Assembly (NCBI RefSeq): GCF_023333595.1
Contig: NZ_JAIQZM010000015.1
Coordinates: 105,078-142,530 of the forward strand
DNA length: 37,453 nucleotides
Direction of reading: 5' to 3'
Source of the DNA: Argonema galeatum A003/A1
GTDB lineage: Bacteria; Cyanobacteriota; Cyanobacteriia; Cyanobacteriales; Aerosakkonemataceae
The first letter of the stretch is position 1, and each line of letters opens with the position of its first letter. Both the position numbers and the translations under genes were made by a program. Positions 16,802 to 24,580 of the stretch are shown here, one piece after another. The notes under the pieces are model-generated. The model had not been told where the DNA came from and did no database searches. It worked only from the letters and a program-made list of their open reading frames with translations.

Positions 16802-16815
16802 AATACTATAGTATT
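16802..16815. promoter_or_regulatory. Perfect 14-bp palindrome at the methyltransferase start
   Basis: AATACTATAGTATT is perfectly symmetric and sits 2 bp upstream of the methyltransferase ATG. Its left half, GAATACTATA, is identical to 14641-14650 before the controller gene. It could be a controller-protein site, a methyltransferase autoregulatory site or a -10 element. Confidence 0.5.
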
Positions 16816-17115
16816 TTATAGATAAAGTCAACTACTAAGGTGAAGGTCAAGATTTAAGGCCGGACGCGACCCTTGAATAATATAATGGAATTATCAGTTT
16901 TATTATTAGGGATGCTGACGCTAAAGTTTATGTGTACGTTTACCGAAAAACATTTTATCCGACAGTTACTAGCAGTGTAAACAACACACTATGGTTGGCA
17001 ATGATGGGCCTAATTTGATCAAACAAGAGTTGACAAGCGGTGTTGTTTGAAAACTTTATCGATCGTCGATGTTTGTCACCGGAGCTATTGTCGTCAGAAG
17101 AATTCAATGAAAACG
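16816..17115. other. Gap with no recognised feature
   Basis: A/T-rich stretch between the methyltransferase start and the antitoxin-like stop. Short open frames lack ribosome sites or family features. No repeat of the window's main families is seen. Confidence 0.5.
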
Positions 17116-17313
17116 TTATTCTTTGGGAACTTGTTGCTGTTTTAAATCAGCCCAGATATCGTCTAGACCCAAAGCATTTAACCACCGATCGCGATCCTTG
17201 GTGTAATCGCCTGTTCCCATATCGAATTGTTTGATAAACCGAACAGCATCTGCATATCCCAATGCTGCAATCAATGCTTCAAAGCCTTTCTGGTTCAGTT
17301 CTAGTGGGGTCAT
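17116..17313 (-). CDS. Small putative antitoxin partner of the PIN protein
   Basis: 65 aa from the ATG at 17313 (MTPLELNQKGFEALIAALGY). GGAGAA lies 7 bp upstream, and the ATG overlaps the PIN gene's TGA as ATGA, so the two are translationally coupled. The longer frame to 17352 lies inside the PIN gene. The protein is mostly helical with a charged tail (DRDRWLNALGLDDIWADLKQ). I do not recognise a DNA-binding fold with certainty. Its size and coupling suggest it neutralises the PIN protein. This order, toxin first, is the reverse of classical VapBC. Confidence 0.65.
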   Translation of the reverse strand: MTPLELNQKGFEALIAALGYADAVRFIKQFDMGTGDYTKDRDRWLNALGLDDIWADLKQQQVPKE

Positions 17314-17783
17314 TCGAGTTCTCCTTCTGGCTGTAAAATTTTCATTAACCATTGCACGGGATTGGCAACAGTAACGTTGAGCGAGCCTTGATTAACAGAT
17401 GCTTTTCGGTACAAGCGATCGTCAACCGTCAAAAAAATATCGACATTCGCAGATTCGGAGCAGCTTAAATGAAGTGCATCAAAAGGTTTGAAGCCCAGCA
17501 TAACAATCTCTTTCGCTCGTTCTAGCATTGCTTCCGTGACGAGAATTCGAGTGCGTGCCATTGCCAAAGAATTCATAACCCGCCGCTGTTTAAGTAAATC
17601 GGGAGTTTTTGCGATTTCGGATTCCAAAGCTGTGCTACTCACGAGTCGCCATTGGTTAACCTGACACCGAGCCACAATTTCCAAAATTGCCTCAGCTTCT
17701 AGACGAATGCGCGGCTGTGTCCAGTCATCAAATGGGCGGTTCAGGCAACAAACATCCATATAAATCCTGTATTGCTGCTCCAT
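17310..17783 (-). CDS. PIN-domain ribonuclease (VapC-like toxin)
   Basis: 157 aa. PIN acids are visible in order: D10 in YMDVCCLNRPFDD, E54 in STALESEIAK, D102 in FKPFDALHLSCSE and D121/D122 in LTVDDRLYRKA. This arrangement fits a metal-dependent RNase with conserved acids in the usual spacing. The CCLNRPFDD N-terminus is typical of a cyanobacterial PIN branch, distinct from classical VapC. The likely role is an RNA-cleaving toxin held in check by the coupled downstream protein. It lies next to the NB-ARC gene and the methyltransferase, within the defence-like cluster. Confidence 0.85.
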   Translation of the reverse strand: MEQQYRIYMDVCCLNRPFDDWTQPRIRLEAEAILEIVARCQVNQWRLVSSTALESEIAKTPDLLKQRRVMNSLAMARTRILVTEAMLERAKEIVMLGFKPFDALHLSCSESANVDIFLTVDDRLYRKASVNQGSLNVTVANPVQWLMKILQPEGELE

Positions 17784-17841
17784 ATATCCATTCTAATCGA
17801 TCTTTTTCCTTTTCAGAGAATGCAAGCAATAATTGTATCAA

Positions 17842-19212
17842 TTACATAGCTGTTATCGCATACTCCCTCAATATAGGTGGTAAAGTGTAAAAAGTTCCTT
17901 GTTGTTCTATCAAGCAGCGCCGCGATAAAGATTGCAGCGCTTTTAGTAAATCTGATGCTGGAATTCTGCCATTTTCTAGTAATTTTACCAGGTTGATTGC
18001 ATCGCTTTCTTTAGCCAACAAGGAGAGAACTTGTTTTTCTATTTCAGATAGGCGACTAAACTGCTCTTCTAAAATATCTTTCAAATCTTCTGGCAACAAT
18101 ATGGTATCATCAGGTAATAACTCAGTCACGCATACTCCCAACTCTTGAATAAAATTTGCCACGCTTTTTAACCATAACGGGTTGCCTTGGTAACGATGAA
18201 TCAGTGCTTCCGATTCTTCTAAACCATATTCTCTCAGTATTTCCCGTCCCGCTGCGATATCTAAACCAGTGACTTGTAAGGTACGAATGGAAGTAGTTTG
18301 GCTTTTAACTTGAGGAATTTCTCTCGGTTGTTCCCAACCTATTAACAAAAAGCAACTTTGATGAGATAATTTTTCTATCTGTTTGAATAAAGTGCGATAT
18401 TCTTCATATTCTGGTTTATATTTCCCTGCCAATTCGCCACTACTGAAAAGGTTGTGAATATCATCTAAGACTATTAAACAGCGATGCTTTTGCAAATACT
18501 TAATTAGCGGTAAGCATTTCTGGTTATTTGCAGGTGAATCTAGCTTTTCTGACTGGGAGAAAAACTGGCTCAATTTATCTTCAAATTCAGCTAGAGTGAG
18601 GGATGATTCTAGATTGCACCACATTACGTACTCAAATTCATCTTTTATTTGTTGAACGAGTTGCACTGCTAATGTTGTTTTGCCGATACCGCTGATACCC
18701 GTAAGCGCTATTAGGCGACAGCGTTGTTGTAAAATCCAGGTTGTGAGGGTGTCGAGTTCGGGAGTGCGCGAGTAAAAAGTACCCAAATCCGGCATTTCGC
18801 TTAAATCTTGATGCGATGTTTTAGTTTGTTTCGAGTTACCTGTTTCCTCATTATGTGCGTGTGAGTTTGGTATATCTGGCGGGTGTCTAGCTTCTCCACA
18901 GAGGTTAAAATTACCTATGGCTACAACGTCTTGTGCAAAGTTTGAAGAATTAGAGACTTGATACCTCTTAATTGCCGATCGGAAATTCGATTTACTAACC
19001 TCTTCTCCTAACTGTTCTGAAAGTATCCGCCATAATTCCGATCCCACTTCCCTAACACGACTTTCAGAACAATCAAAATCCTTAGCTATTTCCTTATATG
19101 TCTCGCGTTGTAGAGTTCCTCGCAGTACCGCCTCTTGTAAATCGTCAAGGTGCTGACCCGTTTTGGCAAATACTATCTCATCAGCAAATTTTAACATTTC
19201 TTTAAGATTCAT
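17842..19212 (-). CDS. vMAP-N / NB-ARC STAND ATPase
   Basis: 456 aa. Residues 1-75 match the N-terminal helical domain of cyanobacterial STAND proteins (vMAP/HTH-like: FAKTGQHLDDLQEAVLRGTL, YKEIAKDFDCSESRVREVG). A linker (DLGTFYSRTPELDTLTTWI) leads to NB-ARC: Walker A GISGIGKTT (172-180) and Walker B CLIVLDDIH (D250, D251). Further helices (GNPLWLKSVANFIQEL) and a winged-helix-like C-terminus (LLKALQSLSRRCLIEQQGT) close it. There are no WD40, TPR or nuclease domains, so it lacks the usual long sensor. STAND ATPases often act in immunity or signalling. It stands alone in the cluster between the PIN pair and a secreted protein. Function here is an inference. Confidence 0.82.
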   Translation of the reverse strand: MNLKEMLKFADEIVFAKTGQHLDDLQEAVLRGTLQRETYKEIAKDFDCSESRVREVGSELWRILSEQLGEEVSKSNFRSAIKRYQVSNSSNFAQDVVAIGNFNLCGEARHPPDIPNSHAHNEETGNSKQTKTSHQDLSEMPDLGTFYSRTPELDTLTTWILQQRCRLIALTGISGIGKTTLAVQLVQQIKDEFEYVMWCNLESSLTLAEFEDKLSQFFSQSEKLDSPANNQKCLPLIKYLQKHRCLIVLDDIHNLFSSGELAGKYKPEYEEYRTLFKQIEKLSHQSCFLLIGWEQPREIPQVKSQTTSIRTLQVTGLDIAAGREILREYGLEESEALIHRYQGNPLWLKSVANFIQELGVCVTELLPDDTILLPEDLKDILEEQFSRLSEIEKQVLSLLAKESDAINLVKLLENGRIPASDLLKALQSLSRRCLIEQQGTFYTLPPILREYAITAM

Positions 19213-19564
19213 CTGGTTAGGTAGATGCGAGCATTTTTTGTATTATAGCTCACCTTTTCCGACTTTTTAGCACATTTTCCTATATTTTCGTACAAAACCA
19301 GATTTAAAATAGTGAAATGTAGATAAAAATTTAGGCAAAATTGAACATTTTTTGGCTAGACAAACCAGGAATTTATTAAAGATCATGGGAGAAGTATTAA
19401 AGCCTAAATTTAGGGATTAAACACTTGCTGTTTTATCCCTTGTAATGGTGTGTTAGACCCAACTACAGTCTAATCAATAGTTAGCCTGCTTCGTCTCTGG
19501 TTTGGGACGGTACAGCCAAGGCTATGGCTCAGTGTTCAGCATCAAGTTAGCCTACTAGGTAACC
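19213..19564. other. Upstream region with no gene seen
   Basis: A/T-rich divergent intergenic region between the NB-ARC gene and the secreted protein. It should hold the promoters of both. I do not recognise an RNA gene or repeat. Confidence 0.45.
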
Positions 19565-20053
19565 ATGAAATCGCAGTTTGTTCTCAAAGCTTACCTTACA
19601 GCAGGTATCTCAATTCTCAGCATTATTCCAGCCTCAATTGCTCATGCTGGCAATGGTGTTCCTGACTACATCATCGAGTATCAGGGACAGCCAGCTATTG
19701 CAGTGTTTGAAGATGTCAGACAGTCCTACGCACTTGGTTGCCCTGGCTTCAGAAGCCTTTGGAGTCGAGTTCCAGTTCAACGGGCTGTTAGTTCTGTTGT
19801 GTTTAACCGGATTGTGAGTGTTAATCCTGTAGTCGCTGATATTCCTTGTAATGGTTCAGTCGATCCATATGCCCCAACCGGTGAACCTGGTGCATTGGTG
19901 ATTCGTCATCGTAATGGTCAATACTACAGGCATTACGTTAATAGCATTGAGTTTGTAAGGACGGTTGGCGGTGGAGAATTCATTCCTATCGCCAGACAGG
20001 AATTCTACAACCGCTTCCCCAATCGCGGTACTGACTTCCGTTTAAAACGATAG
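19565..20053 (+). CDS. Secreted hypothetical protein
   Basis: 162 aa with a signal peptide: KSQFVLKAYLTAGISILS, then IIPASIAHA-GNG as the likely cleavage. The mature part is small, with two cysteines (LGCPGF, IPCNG) that may pair, and strand-rich stretches such as ALVIRHRNGQYYRHYVNSIE. I do not recognise a family. It is probably periplasmic or extracellular. A weak AGGT lies before the ATG. A frame on the same strand at 19578-19817 is a shadow. Confidence 0.7.
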   Translation: MKSQFVLKAYLTAGISILSIIPASIAHAGNGVPDYIIEYQGQPAIAVFEDVRQSYALGCPGFRSLWSRVPVQRAVSSVVFNRIVSVNPVVADIPCNGSVDPYAPTGEPGALVIRHRNGQYYRHYVNSIEFVRTVGGGEFIPIARQEFYNRFPNRGTDFRLKR

Positions 20054-20244
20054 TAATGTTGCCAGAATTGAGGGTTGCATCTGCTGAGCAATCGCATCAA
20101 AAAAAGTGCGATCGCACCACCAAAAAGAGTACGATAGCCTTTTTTCTTGCTCGATCCTCTATGTTAAATTATCTAGACGATGATAGGGTCGATCGGGGCA
20201 AATACAACCTATTATAGATTTAAGTAATTATTTCTCAATAACGT

Positions 20245-20469
20245 ATGGAATACCATGACATCATCACGATAGAACCTGGAAAACGCAGCGGGAAGCCCTG
20301 TATTCGGGGAATGCGAATTACTGTGTACGATATCTTAGAGTATCTGGCAGGTGGTATGACAGAGGCAGAAATTCTAGAAGATTTTTCGGAACTCACTTCG
20401 GAAGACATCAAAGCTTGCCTTGCCTTTGCAGCCGATCGTGAGAAAAAATTATTTGTGGCATCCTTGTGA
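20245..20469 (+). CDS. DUF433 antitoxin-like protein
   Basis: 74 aa, the full length of the DUF433 family. Hallmarks are ITIEPGKRSGKPCIRGMRIT, VYDILEYLAGGMTEAEILED and the C-terminal helix SEDIKACLAFAADRE. DUF433 proteins carry a small winged helix or HTH and are usually coupled to a DUF5615 PIN-like toxin. Here the TGA overlaps the GTG of that toxin, but the toxin is broken (next entry). The antitoxin itself is intact. Confidence 0.9.
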   Translation: MEYHDIITIEPGKRSGKPCIRGMRITVYDILEYLAGGMTEAEILEDFSELTSEDIKACLAFAADREKKLFVASL

Positions 20470-20799
20470 AACTACTACTGGACGAAAACCTGTCAGACCG
20501 GATTATTCACAGGATTATCGATTTATATCCCGATTCCGCTCATGTCAAACACCTTGGCACTTACGAATACTGATGATTCAGTTATTTGGGAATATGCAAA
20601 GGCGAATAATTTCACGATTGTTTCCAAGGATTCTGATTTTCATTAACGTAGTTTGCTCTACGGTTATCCGCCCAAATTTATCTACCTTCGTATTGGTAAC
20701 AGTCCAACGTCCAAGATTGTTCAGATATTGAGAGATAATTTTGACACTATAATTCTATTTTGGAATAGCGAAGTAGAAAGCATCTTGGTATTGGCGTAG
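20466..20799 (+). pseudogene. Broken DUF5615 PIN-like toxin
   Basis: The GTG at 20466 begins KLLLDENLSDRIIHRIIDLY, the N-terminus of DUF5615 (PIN-like, D6 in LLLDENL). Frame is lost at the run CTTGGCACTTACG: removing one A at about 20559 restores LGLTNTDDSVIWEYAKANNF, then TIVSKDSDFH. A TAA at 20644-20646 follows, where the family usually has glutamine (CAA), and the frame resumes as RSLLYGYPPKFIYLRIGNSP to the TAG at 20797-20799. There are thus two independent lesions, a frameshift and a stop. The 5' overlap with the DUF433 gene is intact, so this was a functional toxin-antitoxin operon. Confidence 0.85.
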
Positions 20800-21060
20800 T
20801 GCGATCGCGTAAGCGATGCCTAGCATTATCGTCCTGCCTTATAGGTTAAGTTTAAACAAGGAAACCCAACATCTTTTTCCACTCACAATCTTATCCATTT
20901 CCACCATGACAATGGGATGATTGGACAGATAGCGATCGGCCCCTCAAAAAAAGTGCGATCGCTGTTTCTTTTTTCTGATGAGCGATCGCCTAAAATGAAA
21001 TAGCGAATGCCTACGGCACGCTAAGCGAACTCCCATAAACGAGAACCCCAGCACACCATA

Positions 21061-21120
21061 ATGACCCTTAAAGAACAACTCCTCCAAGCAATCGAAGCCT
21101 TGCCTAGCGATCGCAATTAG
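21061..21120 (+). pseudogene. Remnant of an antitoxin N-terminus
   Basis: MTLKEQLLQAIEALPSDRN then stop, 19 codons. It resembles the start of small cyanobacterial antitoxins. The stop and next bases lie in HIP1-rich sequence, where the rest of the gene seems to have been lost. Short, so uncertain. Confidence 0.4.
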
Positions 21121-21251
21121 GCACGCTGCGCGATCGCACCATGTAAACTGGGGAATGAAATCTCACGAATTAGCTGCCTAAAGAAGGGAAATCTCGCTGT
21201 ATTGCTTGAAGACCACCATAACCAACACTGCGTATCCAGCAAAAGTTTCAC
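21117..21251 (-). pseudogene. Truncated PIN toxin fragment
   Basis: A GTG at 21251 begins VKLLLDTQCWLWW, the typical N-terminus of a VapC-type PIN toxin with its first aspartate. The frame ends after 44 codons in sequence that no longer resembles the family. It lies just after the small antitoxin-like frame at 21254-21364, so a module of about 130 codons has lost most of its toxin. Confidence 0.55.
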
Positions 21252-21253
21252 TT

Positions 21254-21364
21254 TTAATCCCCCTCGAATGCTGCCAAAATCTCTTTTGGCAAAGGATCGT
21301 TAAAGTCCTCTGGTACAATAAATCTCCCTCGATCTTGCCCTAAACTAGCTAGTCGAAGCGTCAT
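21254..21364 (-). CDS. Short antitoxin-like peptide
   Basis: 36 codons, ATG at 21364, beginning MTLRLASLGQDRGRFIVPED and ending with FEGD. GGGAGT lies 7 bp upstream as a ribosome site. The pattern F-I-V-P-E-D-F-N-D-P-L-P resembles the C-terminal toxin-binding tail of small cyanobacterial antitoxins (DUF2281-like). It is spaced 2 bp from the truncated PIN frame. It may be the whole small antitoxin or a trimmed remnant. The stretch 20800-21060 has HIP1 sites and no gene that I can see. Confidence 0.5.
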   Translation of the reverse strand: MTLRLASLGQDRGRFIVPEDFNDPLPKEILAAFEGD

Positions 21365-21444
21365 AATATTTACTCCCTAAACGCGACACTACCGCGTTAC
21401 TGCTGCTATTTTAATTGTAGGATAGACGATCGCTCGGTGAATAA

Positions 21445-22428
21445 ATGAAAAAAACATTGTTCGTTAGCTCTCTTTGTGTTCTGATTGCCGGATGGGGACT
21501 CAAACTACCAGCCACATCTGTTAATGCAGAAACTCGATCTTTTGTTAAGCAGGATACAAATAATTCCAGCGGGACTGCCTCTGCTGCCAAACCGCAAGTA
21601 GAATTGCTTACCCCCGGCAATGAACCGAGACAAGAACTGCGCTTCAAGCCGCAAGTAAATGCCAAGCAAACCGCAACCATGACGATGAAAATGGATATGG
21701 CGATGTCGATTGGCGGGCAATCTATGCCTTCGTTCAATTCCCCGGCAGCTGTAATCACGATGGAAACTGTGGTTAACAAAATCGAGCCTAACGGGGATAT
21801 TCACTATCAATTTAATTACGCTAATGTCGATGTTGTGGGGAATCCAGATACACCGCCACAAGCGATCGAAGCCATGCGAACCCAAATGAAAAAAATGGTC
21901 GGTTTTAATGGAACTGTAATTGTAGACGAGCGAGGACAAACGAAAGAAAGCCGATTTAATTTTACACCGGAAATCGAAGAAAGTTCAAAACGATCGATTC
22001 AGCAAATGTCTAATTCTATAGAGCAATTATCCTCGCCGCTTCCGAAAGAAGCGATCGGCCCTGGAGCAAAATGGCGCGTTTCTGGCCTGCTTAGTTTGAA
22101 TGGCATGAATATAACACAAACCACAACCTACGAATTGGTAAATATCCAAGGAAATGTGGCTACTATCAAGTCAACCGTAGAACAAAACGCAGGTTCACAA
22201 AATTTGTCTTCATCGTCAATGCCAGCCGGAACTAGCTTGACGGTGAAATCATTTACTTCCCAAGGTCAAGGAGAAATGAAAATGCGACTTGACCAACTGA
22301 TGCCGATTACCTCCACTGCTTCTATGCGTGCGAATATGGAAGCCAACATGAGAAATCCTAGAACGAATCAAGAAATGACAATGGGTTCGCAAGTATCGAT
22401 GGAAATTACTCTGGAATCTAAGCAATAG
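21445..22428 (+). CDS. Secreted DUF6263-like protein
   Basis: 327 aa with an N-terminal signal peptide (KKTLFVSSLCVLIAGWGLKL, then a likely cleavage near SVNA-ETR). The mature protein is rich in methionine and threonine (TATMTMKMDMAMSIGGQSMP) with strand-turn repeats, ending MTMGSQVSMEITLESKQ. The layout, with QELRFKPQVNAKQTATMTM, VNKIEPNGDIHYQFNY and PLPKEAIGPGAKW, matches DUF6263. No biochemical role is established. It is probably periplasmic. The ATG follows GGTGAATAA. Methionine-rich stretches could bind copper, but that is speculation. Confidence 0.75.
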   Translation: MKKTLFVSSLCVLIAGWGLKLPATSVNAETRSFVKQDTNNSSGTASAAKPQVELLTPGNEPRQELRFKPQVNAKQTATMTMKMDMAMSIGGQSMPSFNSPAAVITMETVVNKIEPNGDIHYQFNYANVDVVGNPDTPPQAIEAMRTQMKKMVGFNGTVIVDERGQTKESRFNFTPEIEESSKRSIQQMSNSIEQLSSPLPKEAIGPGAKWRVSGLLSLNGMNITQTTTYELVNIQGNVATIKSTVEQNAGSQNLSSSSMPAGTSLTVKSFTSQGQGEMKMRLDQLMPITSTASMRANMEANMRNPRTNQEMTMGSQVSMEITLESKQ

Positions 22429-22448
22429 GGGTTACGGGTTCCAGAAAA

Positions 22449-22508
22449 TTTCAAATTTTAGATTTTAAATTTCAAATTTAATCAATCTGCAATCTGCAAT
22501 CTGAAATT
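22449..22508. repeat. A/T-rich short repeats before the LtrA remnant
   Basis: TTTTAGATTTTAAATTTC-like runs and three CAATCTG units (22483-22503). They sit where the missing N-terminal half of the LtrA gene should be. Confidence 0.7.
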
Positions 22509-22539
22509 TCCCGAGCCCCTATCCCCTTTCATTGTTTAA

Positions 22540-23241
22540 TCATTTGCACTTTGGATATTGGCATTAATTATAGACTTCGGTACACCTCTGAAAGCCGGAA
22601 AATTGGTTGCCAAAATACCGCCTAGCTTTTCACACATACCAGAGAGGGTGGGCCTATTTACCATTATCGTCTTGGGTGAGGCAGTCATGTCTGTCGTTAA
22701 AGGAGTCGCCCAGTTACAATGGGGTATCGCATCGGCGCTGGTTGCAATGTTGGGTATGAGTATCGCTTTTAGCCTGTGGTGGATCTACTTCGATAGCGTT
22801 GATGGCTCCCCTCTTCGAGCTATGCAAGTTGGTAATATGAAAATCGGTCTAACTTGGCTTTATTCTCATTTACCGCTCGCTCTTGGCATTGCTGCTACTG
22901 GTGTGGGTGTGGAACACATTGTTGTATCGAGCAAAACTGAAATAATATTACCATTTGCAGAGCGATGGTTGCTCTGCGGCTCTGTGGCAATATGCTTGAT
23001 TTTCTTAGCGGTTATCCACTTCATCACCTGTACTTTGGGAACAACAGAACAACGTAAAATTTTAGCCGCTTATCGCTTAGCATCTGCGGCTTTTATTTTG
23101 ATTCTCGCTATCGTAGGCGTCAGTCTATCACCATTGATGTTGATGGTGTTAGTGGCTTTAGCTTGTGCTGAGGAACGAAACCCAACATTAGCAAGGGTTT
23201 TGTTGGGTTTCACTATCGTTCAACCCAACCTACATTTTTAG
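22540..23241 (+). pseudogene. LtrA-like membrane protein remnant, both ends damaged
   Basis: Coding resumes right after a TAA at 22537-22539: SFALWILALIIDFGTPL, then HIPERVGLFTIIVLGEAVMS and several hydrophobic segments (IASALVAMLGMSIAFSLWWI, LPLALGIAATGVGVEHIVV, LLCGSVAICLIFLAVIHFI, LASAAFILILAIVGVSLSPL). This is the C-terminal half of the low-temperature-requirement A family, normally about 380-400 aa. The first half is absent and there is no ribosome site; a TTG at 22558 is the first usable start. The last 25 or so residues (ERNPTLARVLLGFTIVQPNL) come from an interspersed repeat, so the native C-terminus was also replaced. Confidence 0.75.
23177..23211. repeat. GAAACCCAACA inverted repeat
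   Basis: GAAACCCAACA (23177-23187) and TGTTGGGTTTC (23201-23211) form an 11-bp hairpin, followed by CAACCCAACCTACA. It is a common cyanobacterial interspersed repeat and here supplies the C-terminus of the LtrA frame. Confidence 0.8.
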
Positions 23242-23268
23242 CTGTGCCACGCCACTACGAATTTTTCC

Positions 23269-23311
23269 TTAGTCATTAGTCATTAGCTTTTAGAATGACC
23301 AATGACCAATG
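23269..23311. repeat. Inverted pair of heptameric STRRs
   Basis: TTAGTCATTAGTCATTAG is followed by AATGACCAATGACCAATG, roughly complementary. It lies between the LtrA remnant and the murG stop and may act as a two-way terminator. Confidence 0.6.
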
Positions 23312-23320
23312 AAAAGTTAA

Positions 23321-24436
23321 TCAATTCTCCAGGAATTGACGCAGTAAGTTTGCCAATTGCACGGGGCTATCTTTAACTGCTAAACTAGCAGCAGCATCGG
23401 TCATTTTTTGCAAATGTTCTGACGCTCGCAACAAATTCAACACTTCACCTTTCAATGTCTCCGATGTTAGTTCCGATTGTCGAAACACCAATCCTGCACC
23501 CGCTTCTTTAAAGACAGCCGCATTGAAAAATTGATGATCTTCTGCCGCAAAAGGATAAGGAATTAGGATTGCAGGCGTACCAGTCACTCCCAATTCTGTC
23601 ACGGAACCAGCACCAGCACGACTAATTGCTAAATTAGCGCGTTGCAACAATCCAGCCATATTGTCGTAAAATGGCACTTGGATATATTGCGGATGTTGAA
23701 GACTGGCAGCATCTGGATCTTTATCCCCTGTTTGGTGTACAATCCAAGCACCCGCATCAAACCAGGCAGGCGCAGATTCCCGCACCATCTTGTTGACGGC
23801 AACGGCACCCTGAGAGCCACCAAACACTACAATCAGGGCAACGTTCTCTGGAATGGGCAAATCCAGCTTTTGAGGCGTTAGAAATTGCGATCGCACTGGC
23901 GTACCAGTATAAATTGTCTTAGCCCGTGGTAAGTATTTTGCCGTAACTTCAAACCCGACAGCCACAACACTGCACCAAGGACTCAACCAGCGAGTCACTT
24001 TACCGGGAAGAGCGTTGGATTCGTGCAGGATAGCAGGCAAACCGAGCGATCGCGCCGCAATAATTGCTGGTGCCGCAATATACCCGCCAGTGGTGAATAC
24101 ACCATCAAATTTACCCTCCTTTAGCAACTTCCTACAGGCAAGAATAGAACCGGCGAACCGCCCAACGATTCGCAGCGTACCCAAACCAAAACGTTGTTGG
24201 AATCCTGACAAAGCGATCGTGTTTAAGGGATACTGGGAGGGAACCAGCTGTTTTTCCAGGCGGTTCGGAACACCCAGCCACTCAATTTGGTAATCTGGCA
24301 ATTGTTCTGCAAGAGCAATCGCCGGAAATAGATGCCCTCCCGTACCGCTGGCGGCAATTAGCAGTCGCGGCGGTCTCTTGCTTGAGCCTTCTGGGGAAGA
24401 CTCTTGTCGATCGAGATTCTGTTTCTCAGTTACCAT
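23321..24436 (-). CDS. murG: UDP-GlcNAc:lipid-I N-acetylglucosaminyltransferase MurG
   Basis: 371 aa from the ATG at 24436; the frame also opens at a TTG one codon earlier. It has the GT28 (GT-B) hallmarks: the N-terminal glycine loop IAASGTGGHLFPAIALAEQL, the lipid-acceptor region GVFTTGGYIAAPAIIAA, FGGSQGAVAVN, and the UDP-GlcNAc site SRAGAGSVTELGVTGTPAIL with PFAAEDHQFFNA. It adds GlcNAc to lipid I to make lipid II, at the inner face of the plasma membrane, the last cytosolic step of peptidoglycan precursor synthesis. An N-terminal extension of about 24 residues is charged and likely disordered. It is not beside other mur genes here. Confidence 0.96.
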   Translation of the reverse strand: MVTEKQNLDRQESSPEGSSKRPPRLLIAASGTGGHLFPAIALAEQLPDYQIEWLGVPNRLEKQLVPSQYPLNTIALSGFQQRFGLGTLRIVGRFAGSILACRKLLKEGKFDGVFTTGGYIAAPAIIAARSLGLPAILHESNALPGKVTRWLSPWCSVVAVGFEVTAKYLPRAKTIYTGTPVRSQFLTPQKLDLPIPENVALIVVFGGSQGAVAVNKMVRESAPAWFDAGAWIVHQTGDKDPDAASLQHPQYIQVPFYDNMAGLLQRANLAISRAGAGSVTELGVTGTPAILIPYPFAAEDHQFFNAAVFKEAGAGLVFRQSELTSETLKGEVLNLLRASEHLQKMTDAAASLAVKDSPVQLANLLRQFLEN

Positions 24437-24580
24437 CAAGTCAATAAAGCGATATTCGTTTTCTAGGGGCGATGGCGTCGGGGCTAGGGACTAGAAAGCA
24501 ACAAAATGGGGAATAATGCCCCATGCCCAAATCGCCCCACAGCCCCACCGACCCAAACACCAACTCTCAAAATATTACCG

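Noticed and set aside
17040..17234. Plus-strand 64-codon frame
   Set aside because: It overlaps the coupled antitoxin-like gene in antisense and lacks a ribosome site.
19440..19560. Possible structured RNA upstream of the secreted protein
   Set aside because: I looked for a riboswitch or tRNA-like fold and found only weak, short pairings.
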